DNA of 64,000 bases from Selaginella tamariscina (lineage: Eukaryota > Streptophyta > Lycopodiopsida > Selaginellales > Selaginellaceae). The notes below the pieces were generated by a model. That model was not told the DNA's origin. It searched no databases and saw only the letters and a program-made list of their open reading frames with translations. This document shows, piece after piece, positions 45,323-56,440 of the stretch. The translations under genes and the position numbers were made by a program. The DNA lies in assembly GCA_003024785.1 (NCBI GenBank), contig PUQB01000054.1:467291-531290 (forward strand). Direction: 5' to 3'. The number at the start of each line of letters is the position of its first letter. The stretch's first letter is position 1.

Positions 45323-48060
45323 AGTCCTTTAGTGCATTGTCGGAGGCCACATGAACATGTCCTTGCCATGGTCGGCCTCAAATTTCATCCTCGCGGGCTT
45401 TGAACCTGTCTTCACCATGGTTGGCCTCAAATTTTATCTTCGTCAGGCCTCGAACATCATGAACATGTCCTTGCCATGGTCAACCTCAAATTTGATCCTA
45501 GCTAGTTCAAGGCCCTAGCAAGGATTAAATTTGAGGCCAACCATGGCAAGGACATGTTCAAATAGGATGGCATTGTCCTTAGCATTTAGGATGCACTTGA
45601 GATCCATTGTGTTTGTATATGCAATTCACTTCATGGTGACTTTCATACACAATCTCTGTAGCCAATACATGCAAACAGTCTACCTATAGCTTCTCTTTAT
45701 CAATCCCTCAAGGTCTCTGTCCCCCATTTAAATATAGGGTCTAGGTGTAAAGGTTTAACTTGAGATTCATCATGTTTTAATAATAACAACATTAAAACTT
45801 TTTAGGTATAATATTTAATAACAACACTAATTTTTTGCAAAGTTTCTAGGTATAGTGTTAAGAAAGGAAAAATAATTTTTACTTCAAAAGTGAAAATTTA
45901 AATAAAAAATTATATTTCATATAAATTGAGTAAACTTTACTCAGAATTAATAAGTTTTTAAGTATAGCATTCATACAAGAAAAAAAATTCACTTCGTAAG
46001 TGAAAGTTCAATGAAAAAATATATTTCATATAGTATTAATAAACTTTATTTCAAACCCTAATTACATAATTTATATTAAGTTTTTTTTATTAAATGTTAG
46101 ATTTATCTTCCCAGTGCTAGGGACATCCAAGGCCCTAACTCAAGTCAAACTCGTGGCCTTGAATAGGGGTGCTCTGTCCACGTTGCCAAGGACGGAGCAT
46201 TTTCAAGCTACGATTAAATTTGAGGTTGTCCTTGGTGAGCCTTAAACTTGAGGCCGCCCTTAGTGAAGATAAAGCTAAAGCTATCCTTGGTAAGGATCAA
46301 ACTCGAGGCTATCTTACGAGGATCAAATCCTTGGCAAGGATCGAATTCAAGGCCGGATCAAACTCAAGGCCGTTGTTGGTGAGGATCGAACTTAAGGTCG
46401 CCCTTGATGAGGATCAAACTCGAGACTACCCATAATAAGGATTGAACTTAAAGTTGAACCCTAAGCAAGGATCAAACTCAAGGCCACTCATCAAACTTGT
46501 ACCTCAGAAGATCCTATTGGTGCTAAGAGGAGGACGATGTATGACCTATGCCTGACAACCCAACAAGATCAAACTTGCAACCTCAAACAAGACATCACAA
46601 GTTTGATCCTCATTAAGGCTTTAAAGGCGATCCTTGGCACCAAGAATGGTGCATTCTTATTCGAGACTTCTCATTAAGGAATTAAACTCACGACAGCTTC
46701 TTGAGGCCTCCCCAAGCAGGGATTGAACTTAAGGCTACCTTGTAAAGATCAAATTTGTAGCCTTATACATAGAAATGTTTCCCAGTAAGGATCAAACTCA
46801 TAGTCAAGGACAAGAACTCAAGGCCACCTTGTCTTTCAACATATGGATGATGATCCTCGACCAAGGATTCGTAAACCTTTTAAGGAAGGCATGGTCTCAA
46901 ATGGGATCAAACTCACAACCGAGGACGAGAACTCAGGTTGCCCCTTTTTATTATCTTTCAACATATGGATGATGGATCCTCAGTGTCAGGGATTCATAAA
47001 CCTTTTAAGGAAGGCAATATTCATCTAACAAATGTTGTCATTAGTATTGAGGATGGGGATCAATTTCTGAAAGAGAAAATTCAAATAAATACATTTGCAT
47101 CCAATATCCTTAGTGCCAAGGATGATCGAGTGGTTTCATTAAGATAATAAAGGGTTTCACATGTGTTGTATCCATCATAACTCTTATGTTTTTCTTACAA
47201 GATGAATATCTTGGTGTGCAATTTGATTTATTGTCCGTCACCGTTGTTATTTAGATGTGTGACGAATGTTTCTATGTCATGTACATGTCCTTGGCAGAGA
47301 ATTGCATTGTGTATAGATTCACACACCACCCCAAGTGAGGATCAAACTTGTGCCTCAAACGAGATGGCACCATCCTCAGTACAATGTATCTCGGTGCATG
47401 AGGGCCCAATGAGGATCTTCAAACAAGGCATTGCGAGTTCAATCCTTGTTAGGGTCTCAAAGGGCCAAGGATGGTGCATCCTTGTCCGAGACTCTCATTA
47501 AGGATCAAACTCACAACAACCATAGATAAGGTCCTAGCAAGGATATAACTTGAGGCCGCCCCAAGTGGGGATTGAACTTAAGCTTTACCCTAGCAAAGAT
47601 CAAATTTGTAGCCTTGGACACAAGGATGCTTCCCCTTTAAGACCCCAACAAAGATCAAACTCACAACCAAGGATAGGAACTCAAGGTTGCCCCTTTTTAT
47701 TGTCTCTCAACATATGGATGATGGATCCTTGGTGCCAAGGATTCGTAAACTTTTCAAGGAAGGCAAGGTCTCAAACGGGATCAAACTCACAGTTGAGGAT
47801 GGGAACTCAAGACCGCCTTTTTTATTGTATTTCAACATATGAATGATTGATCCTCAATGCCAAGGATTCATAAACCTTTTAAGGAAGGTAGCATTCATCT
47901 AACAAATTTTGCATCCCCTGTTCTCAGTATTGAGGATGGGGGATCAGTTTATAAAAAAAAAAAATTCAACTAAATACATTTGTATTCAACATTTTTGGTG
48001 CCAAGGATGGTTGACCAATTTCATTAATATAATAAAGAGCGTCAGGGTGCATCCATCGTA
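45323..48060. repeat. Degenerate minisatellite block (AAGGATCAAACTCAAGGCC family)
   Basis: About 2.7 kb built from diverged copies of a roughly 25-30-bp phrase containing AGGATCAAACTCAAGGCC, with longer-range duplications: about 46936-47238 recurs at about 47820-48118 (around 885 bp apart), and the phrase ACAAGATGAATATCTTGGTG recurs near 47199, 48081, 48148 and 48212. Interrupted by an AT-rich stretch near 45770-46110. No gene. Confidence 0.75.
45461..45559. repeat. Inverted repeat at the orientation switch of the minisatellite
   Basis: Left arm GAACATGTCCTTGCCATGGT … at 45461-45504 and right arm … ACCATGGCAAGGACATGTTC at 45514-45559 pair with few mismatches across about 44 bp with a loop of roughly 10 bp. 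Left of it the repeat phrase reads TTTGATCC; right of it, GGATCAAA. Confidence 0.75.
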
Positions 48061-48064
48061 ACCT

Positions 48065-50420
48065 CTTATGTTTTTCTTACAAGACAAATATCTTGGTGTG
48101 CAATTTGATTTATTGTCCGAAATATTCAAGGTTATGTTCTATTTACAAGATGAATATCTTGGTGTGCAATTGGTTTATTATCTAAAATATTCGAAGTTAT
48201 GTTCTGCTTACAAGATGAATATCTCCGTGTGGAGTTTAATTTATTGTCTAAAATATTCTTATCACTATTATTTAAATGTATAACAAATTTCTATGTCATG
48301 TACATGTTCTAGGTAAAGGACTGCATTATGTATAGAAATCACAAGTCTTGTCAATAAATAGATTTTATTCAAACTGTTAACAATTATACATATGCATGTA
48401 GGAACACATTAATGTGGTTACACGGATGCATACTTTAGCATGCACATTAGACACACTCTTTTAATACCAATGGAATTGTGATAATCATGGTTAGAAGTGT
48501 GTTATAATGTCAAAAAATGTTATGCTTACAACAAAAGAGGATATTCTCCTGTGAATATGGGTTAAGCTCTTGGTTATTCGTGTACTTGTACCCTAAACCC
48601 TAAACCCATGCTCTTGTGAAAATTTACCTCTTCGTCGGTCTATGATATATATTGCATAATATAATATAGAATAACTTTTATATTTAAAAATATTACACAC
48701 GTTGTCCATGTAAGAAACTATACACTTATATATTCATATTAAAAAATTCAAATGATAATTATAAATGTACACAAATATATTATACCACTAGTATTTAAGT
48801 TTGGTCACTTTAACATATTATATTACTAATGCATTTTAACTTTCTTTTTAAATTAGCTTTAAGTTTCAAACAAATTTAAAAGAAGCTCTCAGTACTTCAC
48901 ATGTGATTTGAACAATATAGATATAATTATTATTTAAATATTATAAACATAATACTAGTATTAATTTTATATTTAAAAATATTATACATATACATGCAAT
49001 AAAAAACCTATGTACATGTGCACATATGTGTATATAGTCATATGGTCAGTGTGTGTATCTTAGGATATCAAATTATTATTAATATATATTTTGGTCTTAT
49101 TATTTTTAAACAAGAGCACACTCATATATATTTGTAAATGTGTTCTTGCGAAAATTTATCTTTTCCGTGGGTCTCTTTTATATATATATATATATTACTA
49201 ATACATTGGTAGTATAGAATATCTTTTACATTTAAAAATATTACACGTCCATAATATAATATATTTTTTTAATCTTATAAACAGAATAGTTAAAGACATG
49301 CACTAATCTATATTTGAAATATTATACACATTCTAACCCTAAACTAATTTCTGGGTTTTTTTTTTTTTAATTCACATTAGGGTTTAGTTCTTTTTTCAAC
49401 GGCGCACCAAGAGTGTTTCCAATTATTGAAAGGGGCTCACGAAGAGTGTTTCAGATCTACTTCGAAGGGTGCACCATGACCGACGGACTGACAGGGTCAA
49501 TAACGCCATGAGTTCTAGGTCCACCGAGGAATAGGATTCTGACTTTAGTGAGAAAGGAGAATGGGAAAAAGAGGGAAATACATATATTTGCAACTAGGTG
49601 CTACATTTACGATTTGTTTACTTAAGTTAATTGTCATGAACTTCGATACGTAAGAAGTTGCTACGAGTCTTTCACACGAAAAGGGAATCTTGATTTATAT
49701 AGGTTAAAGGATTCACAACAGAAAACATTGAGTCTAGCACGGGAGATAAACAAAGAAGGCAGGTAAAAAAACCCCATCTCAAAACAGCGGGAAGTAAAAG
49801 TTCAAAGTCCAAAGTTTGATAATGAAGGATCCACCGACTCGATCCACGGCAAATTAACGTTTAACTACAAAGTCTTAAAAACAAACTCCAAGCATGGACA
49901 TACTTAAGAAATTACACAATGACAGTAAAGTTATAATCGAAAAGAAATATGAGTTTTATTCTAATGAACCAAGTTGAAGAAATGGCAGATAACTTATGAT
50001 AAAATGAAATAGCTTGGTGACCAAAAGAAAGCAGAATGTGAACAGTGTGCACATGCTTGGGAAATGAAAATGTTGAGGTAAATTTGATTTCAAGTCAATT
50101 AGATTGTATGTGTTCTATGTCTATGGTTAAAACATGAATGTGAATCGTTATATTGCAAAATGTATAACAATTAAAATTTTGTTTTGTGGCATATGGCAAA
50201 ACAACATGCAAGAAACAAGCAAAAGAGAGCAAAGAGGAAGGCTGAAGAACAACATGGAAGATGTCATCCACATCGAGGGCAAGGATGAAGAAGCATTCTG
50301 AACTAAGTTTTAAACTTCAGAGTCTTACATTCTCGATTAGCCTTTGAACTTAGAATAAGAAAAGGAACTAAGGAGCAAGTTCCGATTGGAGAATGGGCCG
50401 CGGCCGTAAGAAGAACATGA
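48065..50420. other. AT-rich intergenic sequence
   Basis: No gene supported. A short telomere-like run (ACCCTAAACCCTAAACCC, near 48590) is only about 2.5 units. The end (50400-50424) is the left flank of the copia insertion. Confidence 0.5.
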
Positions 50421-50424
50421 GCGT

Positions 50425-50588
50425 TGTTAAGAATATTCGCCTTACATGACATGAGATGTCCCCACTGGTGGTGTTCCTCTTGAAAAGAAGTTGAAGATGA
50501 ATAGACTTATTCATGTATATAATAACTTTGTACATGATGTTTATAATATAAGAAGAGAAATGTTTTAAGTAATAATATTTTCTCAACA
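50425..50588 (+). repeat. 5' LTR of copia element
   Basis: 164 bp; TG…CA ends; followed by the tRNA-Met primer site at 50589-50600. Confidence 0.92.
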
Positions 50589-50630
50589 TGGTATCAGAGC
50601 GGTAATTTCTTGAGCAGTAATTTACTGGGT

Positions 50631-52207
50631 ATGGCTTCTGAACAAGATGCGCTTGAGGTCTTTGATGGGAAGGACTTCCACGGATGGAAAGTCACAAATG
50701 AAATTCTTTTTTATGGAAAAGAACTTGTGGGGGATTTTGGAATTGATATCAAGGCGGTAGCACAGAACCTGGATGTGGTCAAGGAGTGGACCAAGTTGGA
50801 CACTCGTGCACTCGGCATTCTTGGACGCGCTGTGGGAAAAATCTATCGATGTCATCTTGATACTAGTAAAACCTCAGAACATAATTGGGAAGCCTTGAAG
50901 CTAGTTCTTAGTAAGACAACCAAGACAAACTTAATCGAGATGAAGACAAAGTTTGGTGGCATGCTCAAAGGCAAGGACAAATCGATTCAAGATTTTGCAA
51001 GTCAGCTTAAGAGCATTGTCAAGCAAATTGAGGCTCTCCAGACACAAACAAAGGTTGAAGACAGTGACATTATAGCAGTGTTCTTGAAGGGCATTCCTGA
51101 TGTATTCAAGCTCGTTGTGTGTGTTCATGTTGCCACAAAGACATTTGATGAAGTTGTCAATGAGATGCTTGCCTTGGAGACCTTATTGGGAACGACCCAA
51201 ATTGGATCCAACTCCTGATTTGGCCATGTTTGCTGCCAAGAACAAGGCATCTGTCTGGGACAGACTTGGGCCACGCCAAGACAGAACCACCAAGGGCAGC
51301 AATAGCATTGGTCAACCATATAAGAAAAAGATCAAGAAGTAGAAGAACAATGGACTTTGCAAAACTTGCAAGAAACCAGGACATTTCGCTCGTGACTGTC
51401 CAGACGAAGCTGCCAAACGAGCCAAGGAAATTCGAAAAGGAAAGTAGGTTGCTAATTTTGCACGAGCTGAGGATGATGCTATAAGCAATGGTAGTCTCTT
51501 CATGGCTTCCAGCATTGACTTCAAGGCTCACGCTACTAGGGATTATGAGTTTGGCCTTCCAGATCAAAGAGAAGTTGTGTGGTTGGACAGTGGAGCTAAC
51601 CAGCACATGACACATATTCGAGAATTTTTCAGCCAGTTAGAGCCACTTCCAAACGACAAGAGAATTTTCTTGGGTGACGACTACTCACAGAGTGTGTTTG
51701 GAGTCGGAACCATCAAAGTTCATCTTGCCTCTGGATAGGTCGTGGTTGTCAATGGGGTATATTTTGTTCCTAGTGTCAAGAAGACTCTCTTCTCTGTTGG
51801 CAAGGTTGCAGACCACAATATGAGTCTTATCTTCAACAAATCACAGTGCTTAATCATGAGCAAGTGGAAGACGATATGCTGGCTTGTATAGACTTAATGC
51901 AGTGGTGGAGTGCCCAGAACAGCCTCGACAATAGCTAATGTTTGCAGGTCCCCAGTCTCCAGTGGATCTCCAGACATGGCATCATTGACTGGGACACACA
52001 AACCTTTAGGACATTAAAAGACTTGCAAGCAAACAAATGGTTGATGGGCTTCACATTACCTCACAGTCACTGAAGTTTTGTGAATCGTGTGTGCTAGCAA
52101 AGCAACACAGATTCCCATTTAAGTCTAGTGCTGCCACGAGAGCTACGGAAATCTTGGAACTAGTCCACTTTGATGTTTGCACGATGCCCGTGCAATTCAG
52201 AGACGAT
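50631..52207 (+). pseudogene. Copia gag, protease and integrase N-terminus, broken
   Basis: From ATG 50631 (MASEQDALEVFDGKDFHGW) a UBN2-type gag runs about 195 codons to 51218. After a frame change and a TAG near 51340, a CCHC knuckle (CKTCKKPGHFARDC, about 51358) follows. Protease: VVWLDSGANQHMTH (D-S-G, about 51580). The pre-integrase and HHCC region shows TWHH…LGHTN and CESCVLAKQHRFPF near 52080. Cut by the gypsy insertion at 52208. Confidence 0.85.
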
Positions 52208-52558
52208 TGTCACGACCTTGTGCAAAGGGCAAAACCTTTAGAACAAAGGCGGAACCTTTGAGCTGAAAGGAGGAGATTGTATTCAAAAGATAAATAAATA
52301 CAAAATGAAACACAAGGTCGAAGACTGATATTGAATGATTCTAAAAAACTTGGAACTGGAACCCTGTTTATATATCTGAGGTCTTAAGGATTGTGTAGTC
52401 CACAACTGGTCTGGAACATGCGTATAATATATGCCTTGCTGTTGATGTGTAATTTAGCATCCAATAATATGGACAAGTTGGCTTACACATATGTGTGTTA
52501 GCAGAAAGGTCTCGGGTTCAAGTCTTGTGAAAGGCAAAAAATAACCCATGATCCTTAT
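52208..52558 (-). repeat. 3' LTR of nested gypsy
   Basis: About 350 bp. Contains GGGTTCAAGTC, which resembles a tRNA B box but is part of both LTR copies. The outer end is clear; the inner end is set by the last base shared with 58826. Confidence 0.7.
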
Positions 52559-52899
52559 ATTATGCCCCCTTCGATGACGAGCATTGATCAGGTTTTGCAG
52601 GATATCGATGATGGAATTCGGCAATAAGATCAGAAGCATGAACAAGATAAGTAGCAGGATATCGATGATAGAATTCGGCAATAAGATCAGAAGCATGAAC
52701 AAATAAGTAGCAGTCTAGTCGTCACTGGACCAAGTTTTGCAAGATATTAATGATGGAATTTGGCAATAAGATCAGGAGGATGAACAAGATGAGCAACAGT
52801 CCAGTCGTCACTGGACCAGGTTTTGTAGAATATTGATGGAATGGGCCAAAGCGTTGATAGTCCAGCTTGTCACAAGAAGAAGATCGACCCAATCATCTT

Positions 52900-53500
52900 G
52901 TAGATGAGAAATGAAACACCGGAGATATTATTCCAGAGTCTGAATCATGTGCTCCATTTAGCCATCTGTTTTAGGATGATGTGCAGTAGACAGCTTCCCG
53001 ATGAGAAATGAAACACCGGAGATATTGTTCCAGAGTCTGATATGCAATAAACAACTTCCCGATGAGAAATGAAACACCGGAGATATTGTTCTAGAGTTTG
53101 AATCGTGCGCTTCGTTTGGCCATTTGTTTCAAGATGTGTGCAATAAACAGCTTCCCGGTGATACATAGCTGATCTAGGAATCTCCGCCAGAATGCCGAAA
53201 TGAATTGGGGACCTCGATCAGTGACAAGTTTATTAGAAATACCATGAAGATGGAACACCTCCCAGTACACCAGATCTGCAGCATTAGGACCCAAATATGT
53301 CTTGTTACAAGGAACAAAGTGCCGTTTTAGATAACCGATAAAAAATGACTAGGATAGCATCAAACCCTCTAGAAAGTAGTAAATCAGTGAGGAAATCCAT
53401 GGTGATGGAGGACCATGGCTACTGAGCAATAGGAAGAGGCTATAGTAGTCCAACCAGTCGATGACGAGGAAGCTTTTGTACGCTGGCACGTGTCACAAGA
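52900..53500 (-). pseudogene. Gypsy integrase with triplicated segment
   Basis: Minus strand reads ASVQKLPRHR, PWSSITMDFLTDL, LVTDRGPQFISAFWRRFLDQL and the Glu-region block ETNGQTKRTIQTLEQYLRCFIS. The last block occurs three times in tandem (52920-53160), a duplication not part of a normal integrase. Confidence 0.75.
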
Positions 53501-54230
53501 TCACACAAATTTCTCAGTACGGTTAGTCTTGGAGAAGCTTCGAAAGCACCACTTGTTTGCCAAGTTGGAGAAGTGCTCTTTTAGTCAACAATCTGTCGAG
53601 TTCTTGGGGTACATCATTTCAGTTAAAGGTGTTCACATAAATCCTGCAAAAGTCCGGACTGTATTAAAGTGGGAGAGACCATCAAATGTTCATGACGTTC
53701 GATGTTCCTCGGGTTTGCGAACTTTTATCGACGTTTCATTCGGGATTTCTCCAAGATTGCATTACCATTGATGAAGTTGACTGCAAGGATGTTCCATTTG
53801 TCTGGTCCTCTAAGGCTAAGGAGGTGTTCGAGTTCCTAAGAAGGCGTTCACCTCGGCACCTGTTCTTATCCATCCTGACCATGCGAAGGTATATTTTGTG
53901 GAAGCTGATGCCTCTAACTTCGTTATTGGTGGAGTGATGTCCTAGGAAGGTCCAGATCATCTTCTCCATCCCATTGTTTTCCATTCCCGCAAGTTCACTG
54001 CACCTAAGATCAACTACAATGTCTACAATAAGGAGCTGCTGGCGATCGTTGATGTGGTTAAGGTGTATTGTGATCACAAGAACCTCCAGTACTGGGCAAC
54101 AACATGAGTTCTCAATCGGCGTCAGGTGTGATGGGTATAGTCTTTGTCTCGGTTCCGATACGTGATTATTCATCATCCTGGTTGTCTAAATCATAAAGCA
54201 AATGGAAACAAAGAATACTAGAGCACCAAC
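53500..54230 (+). pseudogene. Gypsy RT (3' part) and RNase H, inverted
   Basis: Plus strand reads VRLVLEKLRKHHLFAKLEKC and VEFLGYIISVKGVHI (RT thumb region), then [27 protein letters not shown] and SRKFTAPKINYNVYNKELLA (RNase H), ending YVIIHHPGCLNHKANG. This orientation is opposite to gag, protease and integrase of the same element. Confidence 0.8.
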
Positions 54231-54234
54231 CGGT

Positions 54235-54910
54235 GATCGCAATGACGAATAAATCCGGTGACAAGATTCTCCTCAATGTATTTCCTTAATGTCTCCAACT
54301 CTGTTGGTGAGAGACCGTAATGGGACCGGAGGATGGCTGCTTACCCTCAACGAGATCGATAGGACAGTCGTACTCATGGTGCGGTGGCAAGGCAGAAGCT
54401 TTCTTTTTGTCGAAGACGTCTGTGAAATCAGCATACTGCTTTGGTAAGGCAGAGGAAGGAACAAAACATCCTTAGCAGAGCAGGGATAGACTTTGATCAC
54501 GAACATGGACGTGGGTCATGTCGGCTATCTTTCTTGAACTGCTTCAAGGTGATATGAGACTTGAAGTGAGGAGGAACTGGAATAGGATCGGAATCAAAAG
54601 TGTGGCCGGAGTTGAAACAGCTGGGAAACTGTTCATGAAACGTTCTCTCCAACCAGGATCCACCAACTCGATCCACGGCAAACCAAGGATAATCGTAGAG
54701 TTGGAATAAAACAACACTGAAGGAGATGTTGCACATAGCACCGCAAGCAACGACCTCAACGAACTCCGTGTCATTTATTACCGCTCCAGATTTGAATCTC
54801 GTCCATCAACGACCCGTACAGAACCAGGAGTCTTCAAAGGATGTAGACGAATCCCGTGCTTGACAGCAAAATTCTTGTCGATGAAATTTGCGTTCGCTCC
54901 GCTATCCCAA
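54235..54910 (-). pseudogene. Gypsy protease and start of RT
   Basis: Minus strand reads LWDSGANANFID (retropepsin D-S-G), KHGIRLHPLKTPGSV, and further on YADFTDVFDKKKA, LPPHHEYDCPIDL and KQPSSGPI, the conserved run into gypsy RT. The frame ends at the inversion border near 54230. Confidence 0.75.
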
Positions 54911-55970
54911 AGCTTTACCAGAGAACTCTACCTCTGGCGTCTTCAGCTGCACCGGAACATGGAAGGCTTGCACACCTTCATGGATGGAATGGATCCAAGA
55001 TGAGGAAGGGAAGATGTTTTGAGTGAAGAGCCTTGAGGAACATGAGTTGTTCCACGGCAATCCAGCCGACGGCTTCCTATTTGGGCTGGATCTTCTCGTT
55101 TCCCAGCAGCAAGCAAGGGCCACTTCACGAGCTTGCTTTGAATTGATGACAATTCTCCAGCTTGTGGTACGGGTCCCCATACAGACAAAGCTTGTACTGA
55201 ATCTGCTTCTGGCGTTCATTGGCAAAAGCTTGCCTCAACGTGATCGCCCTAATTCCATCGGGGATGGTTCTACTGAGGAAGATGATGGATCAGCAGATGA
55301 AGAAACAGGGACTGGAGAAATGGAAGAAGACGGCACCGAAGAAAGAAGGATGCCGACGTTCTTGTTTCCGCTCGATCAACCGGTTGTCACAATGGATTGC
55401 CAACTCTATCATGCTGGTGAGGGTTTCCGGAAACAGCAAAATTCAGCAACATGTCTTTGATCTCGTCCTGCAACCCCGACCGGAAAACCTCCTTGAGAGC
55501 ACGATCTCCCCAGGTGACATCACAAGCAAGGAGTTGGAACTTCGACGTACTCTGCTACCGACATACCCCTTGGTGAAGCTGGCGGAGTTTGGTGATGGCA
55601 GCACTCTCACGATCCACGTCACTAAACATCGCCGTGAACCGTTCCACAAACTCCTCAAAATTCCCAAGGATCATCATTATTCTTTAGCAAGGCTGAGAAG
55701 CACGAAGAGCAAAACCGAAAGCAGCGACCCAATCAATCCGACCTTAATAGGTTCTGTGCTGTAGCCCTCGGCTGCATCACGATCCGTAAACGAACTTGAT
55801 TGAGAAAACCTCGGAACTTCGATCGGGTACCATTGAACTTTTCGGGCATGCTATCTTCGGCTCTTAGAGAATTCGCACGCTATCGGAGCTTATCATTCTC
55901 CAGGTATAGTTGTTCGATCTGTTGCTGGAGGGCAGCAACTTGCTCACGAAGAGCATGCTCGGACATGATG
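54911..55970 (-). pseudogene. Gypsy gag, degenerate
   Basis: Several minus-strand frames between the protease and the 5' LTR, with a Met codon cluster near 55965 (MSEHALREQVAALQQQIEQL-like start with a coiled-coil pattern). No intact capsid or knuckle could be followed because of frame changes; assignment rests on position. Confidence 0.5.
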
Positions 55971-56070
55971 AGTCAAGAAGAAAATCGAAAGAAAAAAAAT
56001 TAAAAAAATAAAAAAATGGGATCGATGACAAGCGGAGCAGAAGTTTGTCACTACCTAGAATCATTCAAAC

Positions 56071-56440
56071 TGTCACGACCTTGTACAAAGGGTTCATTTC
56101 TCTCTTGAATACAATCTCCACCTTTTAATTCAAAGGTTCTGCCCTTGTTCTAAAGGTTTCACAATTTATGTTTTTACAAGGCTGACAAACAAGAGATGGT
56201 TGAATTGAAGATGATGTAAGACCCATCAAACTTTAGACCAAAATGAAACACAAGGCCGAAGATTGGTGTTAAATGATTCTGAAAACCTAGAACTGGAACC
56301 CTGTTTATATATCTGAGGTCTTGAGGATTGTGTGGTCCACAACTAGTTTGGAATGTGTGGTCCACAACTGGTCTAGAACATGCGTATGGAATATATGCCT
56401 TGCTGTTGATGTGTAATTCAACATCCAGGATCATATGAAC
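56071..56440 (-). repeat. 5' LTR of nested gypsy (first part)
   Basis: Matches the left LTR from TGTCACGACCTTGT to CATCCA; carries a local duplication of TGTGGTCCACAACT (56332, 56356). Broken at 56440 by the insert; the rest is at 58731-58826. Confidence 0.8.

Noticed and set aside
46169..47846. Series of frames reading EDQT…KDQTRG-like repeats
   Set aside because: Translations of the degenerate minisatellite in shifting frames, not a repeat protein.
40764..48060. CRISPR-like arrays
   Set aside because: Repeats are contiguous or degenerate with no unique spacers, and the genome is a plant nuclear genome.
48588..48608. CCCTAAACCCTAAACCC run
   Set aside because: Only about 2.5 telomeric units in AT-rich DNA; too short to mean anything.
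52500..52535. tRNA-like B box (GGGTTCAAGTC), also near 58790
   Set aside because: Both sites are the same part of the two gypsy LTRs; no cloverleaf or A box with correct spacing could be built, so neither a tRNA nor a SINE is called.
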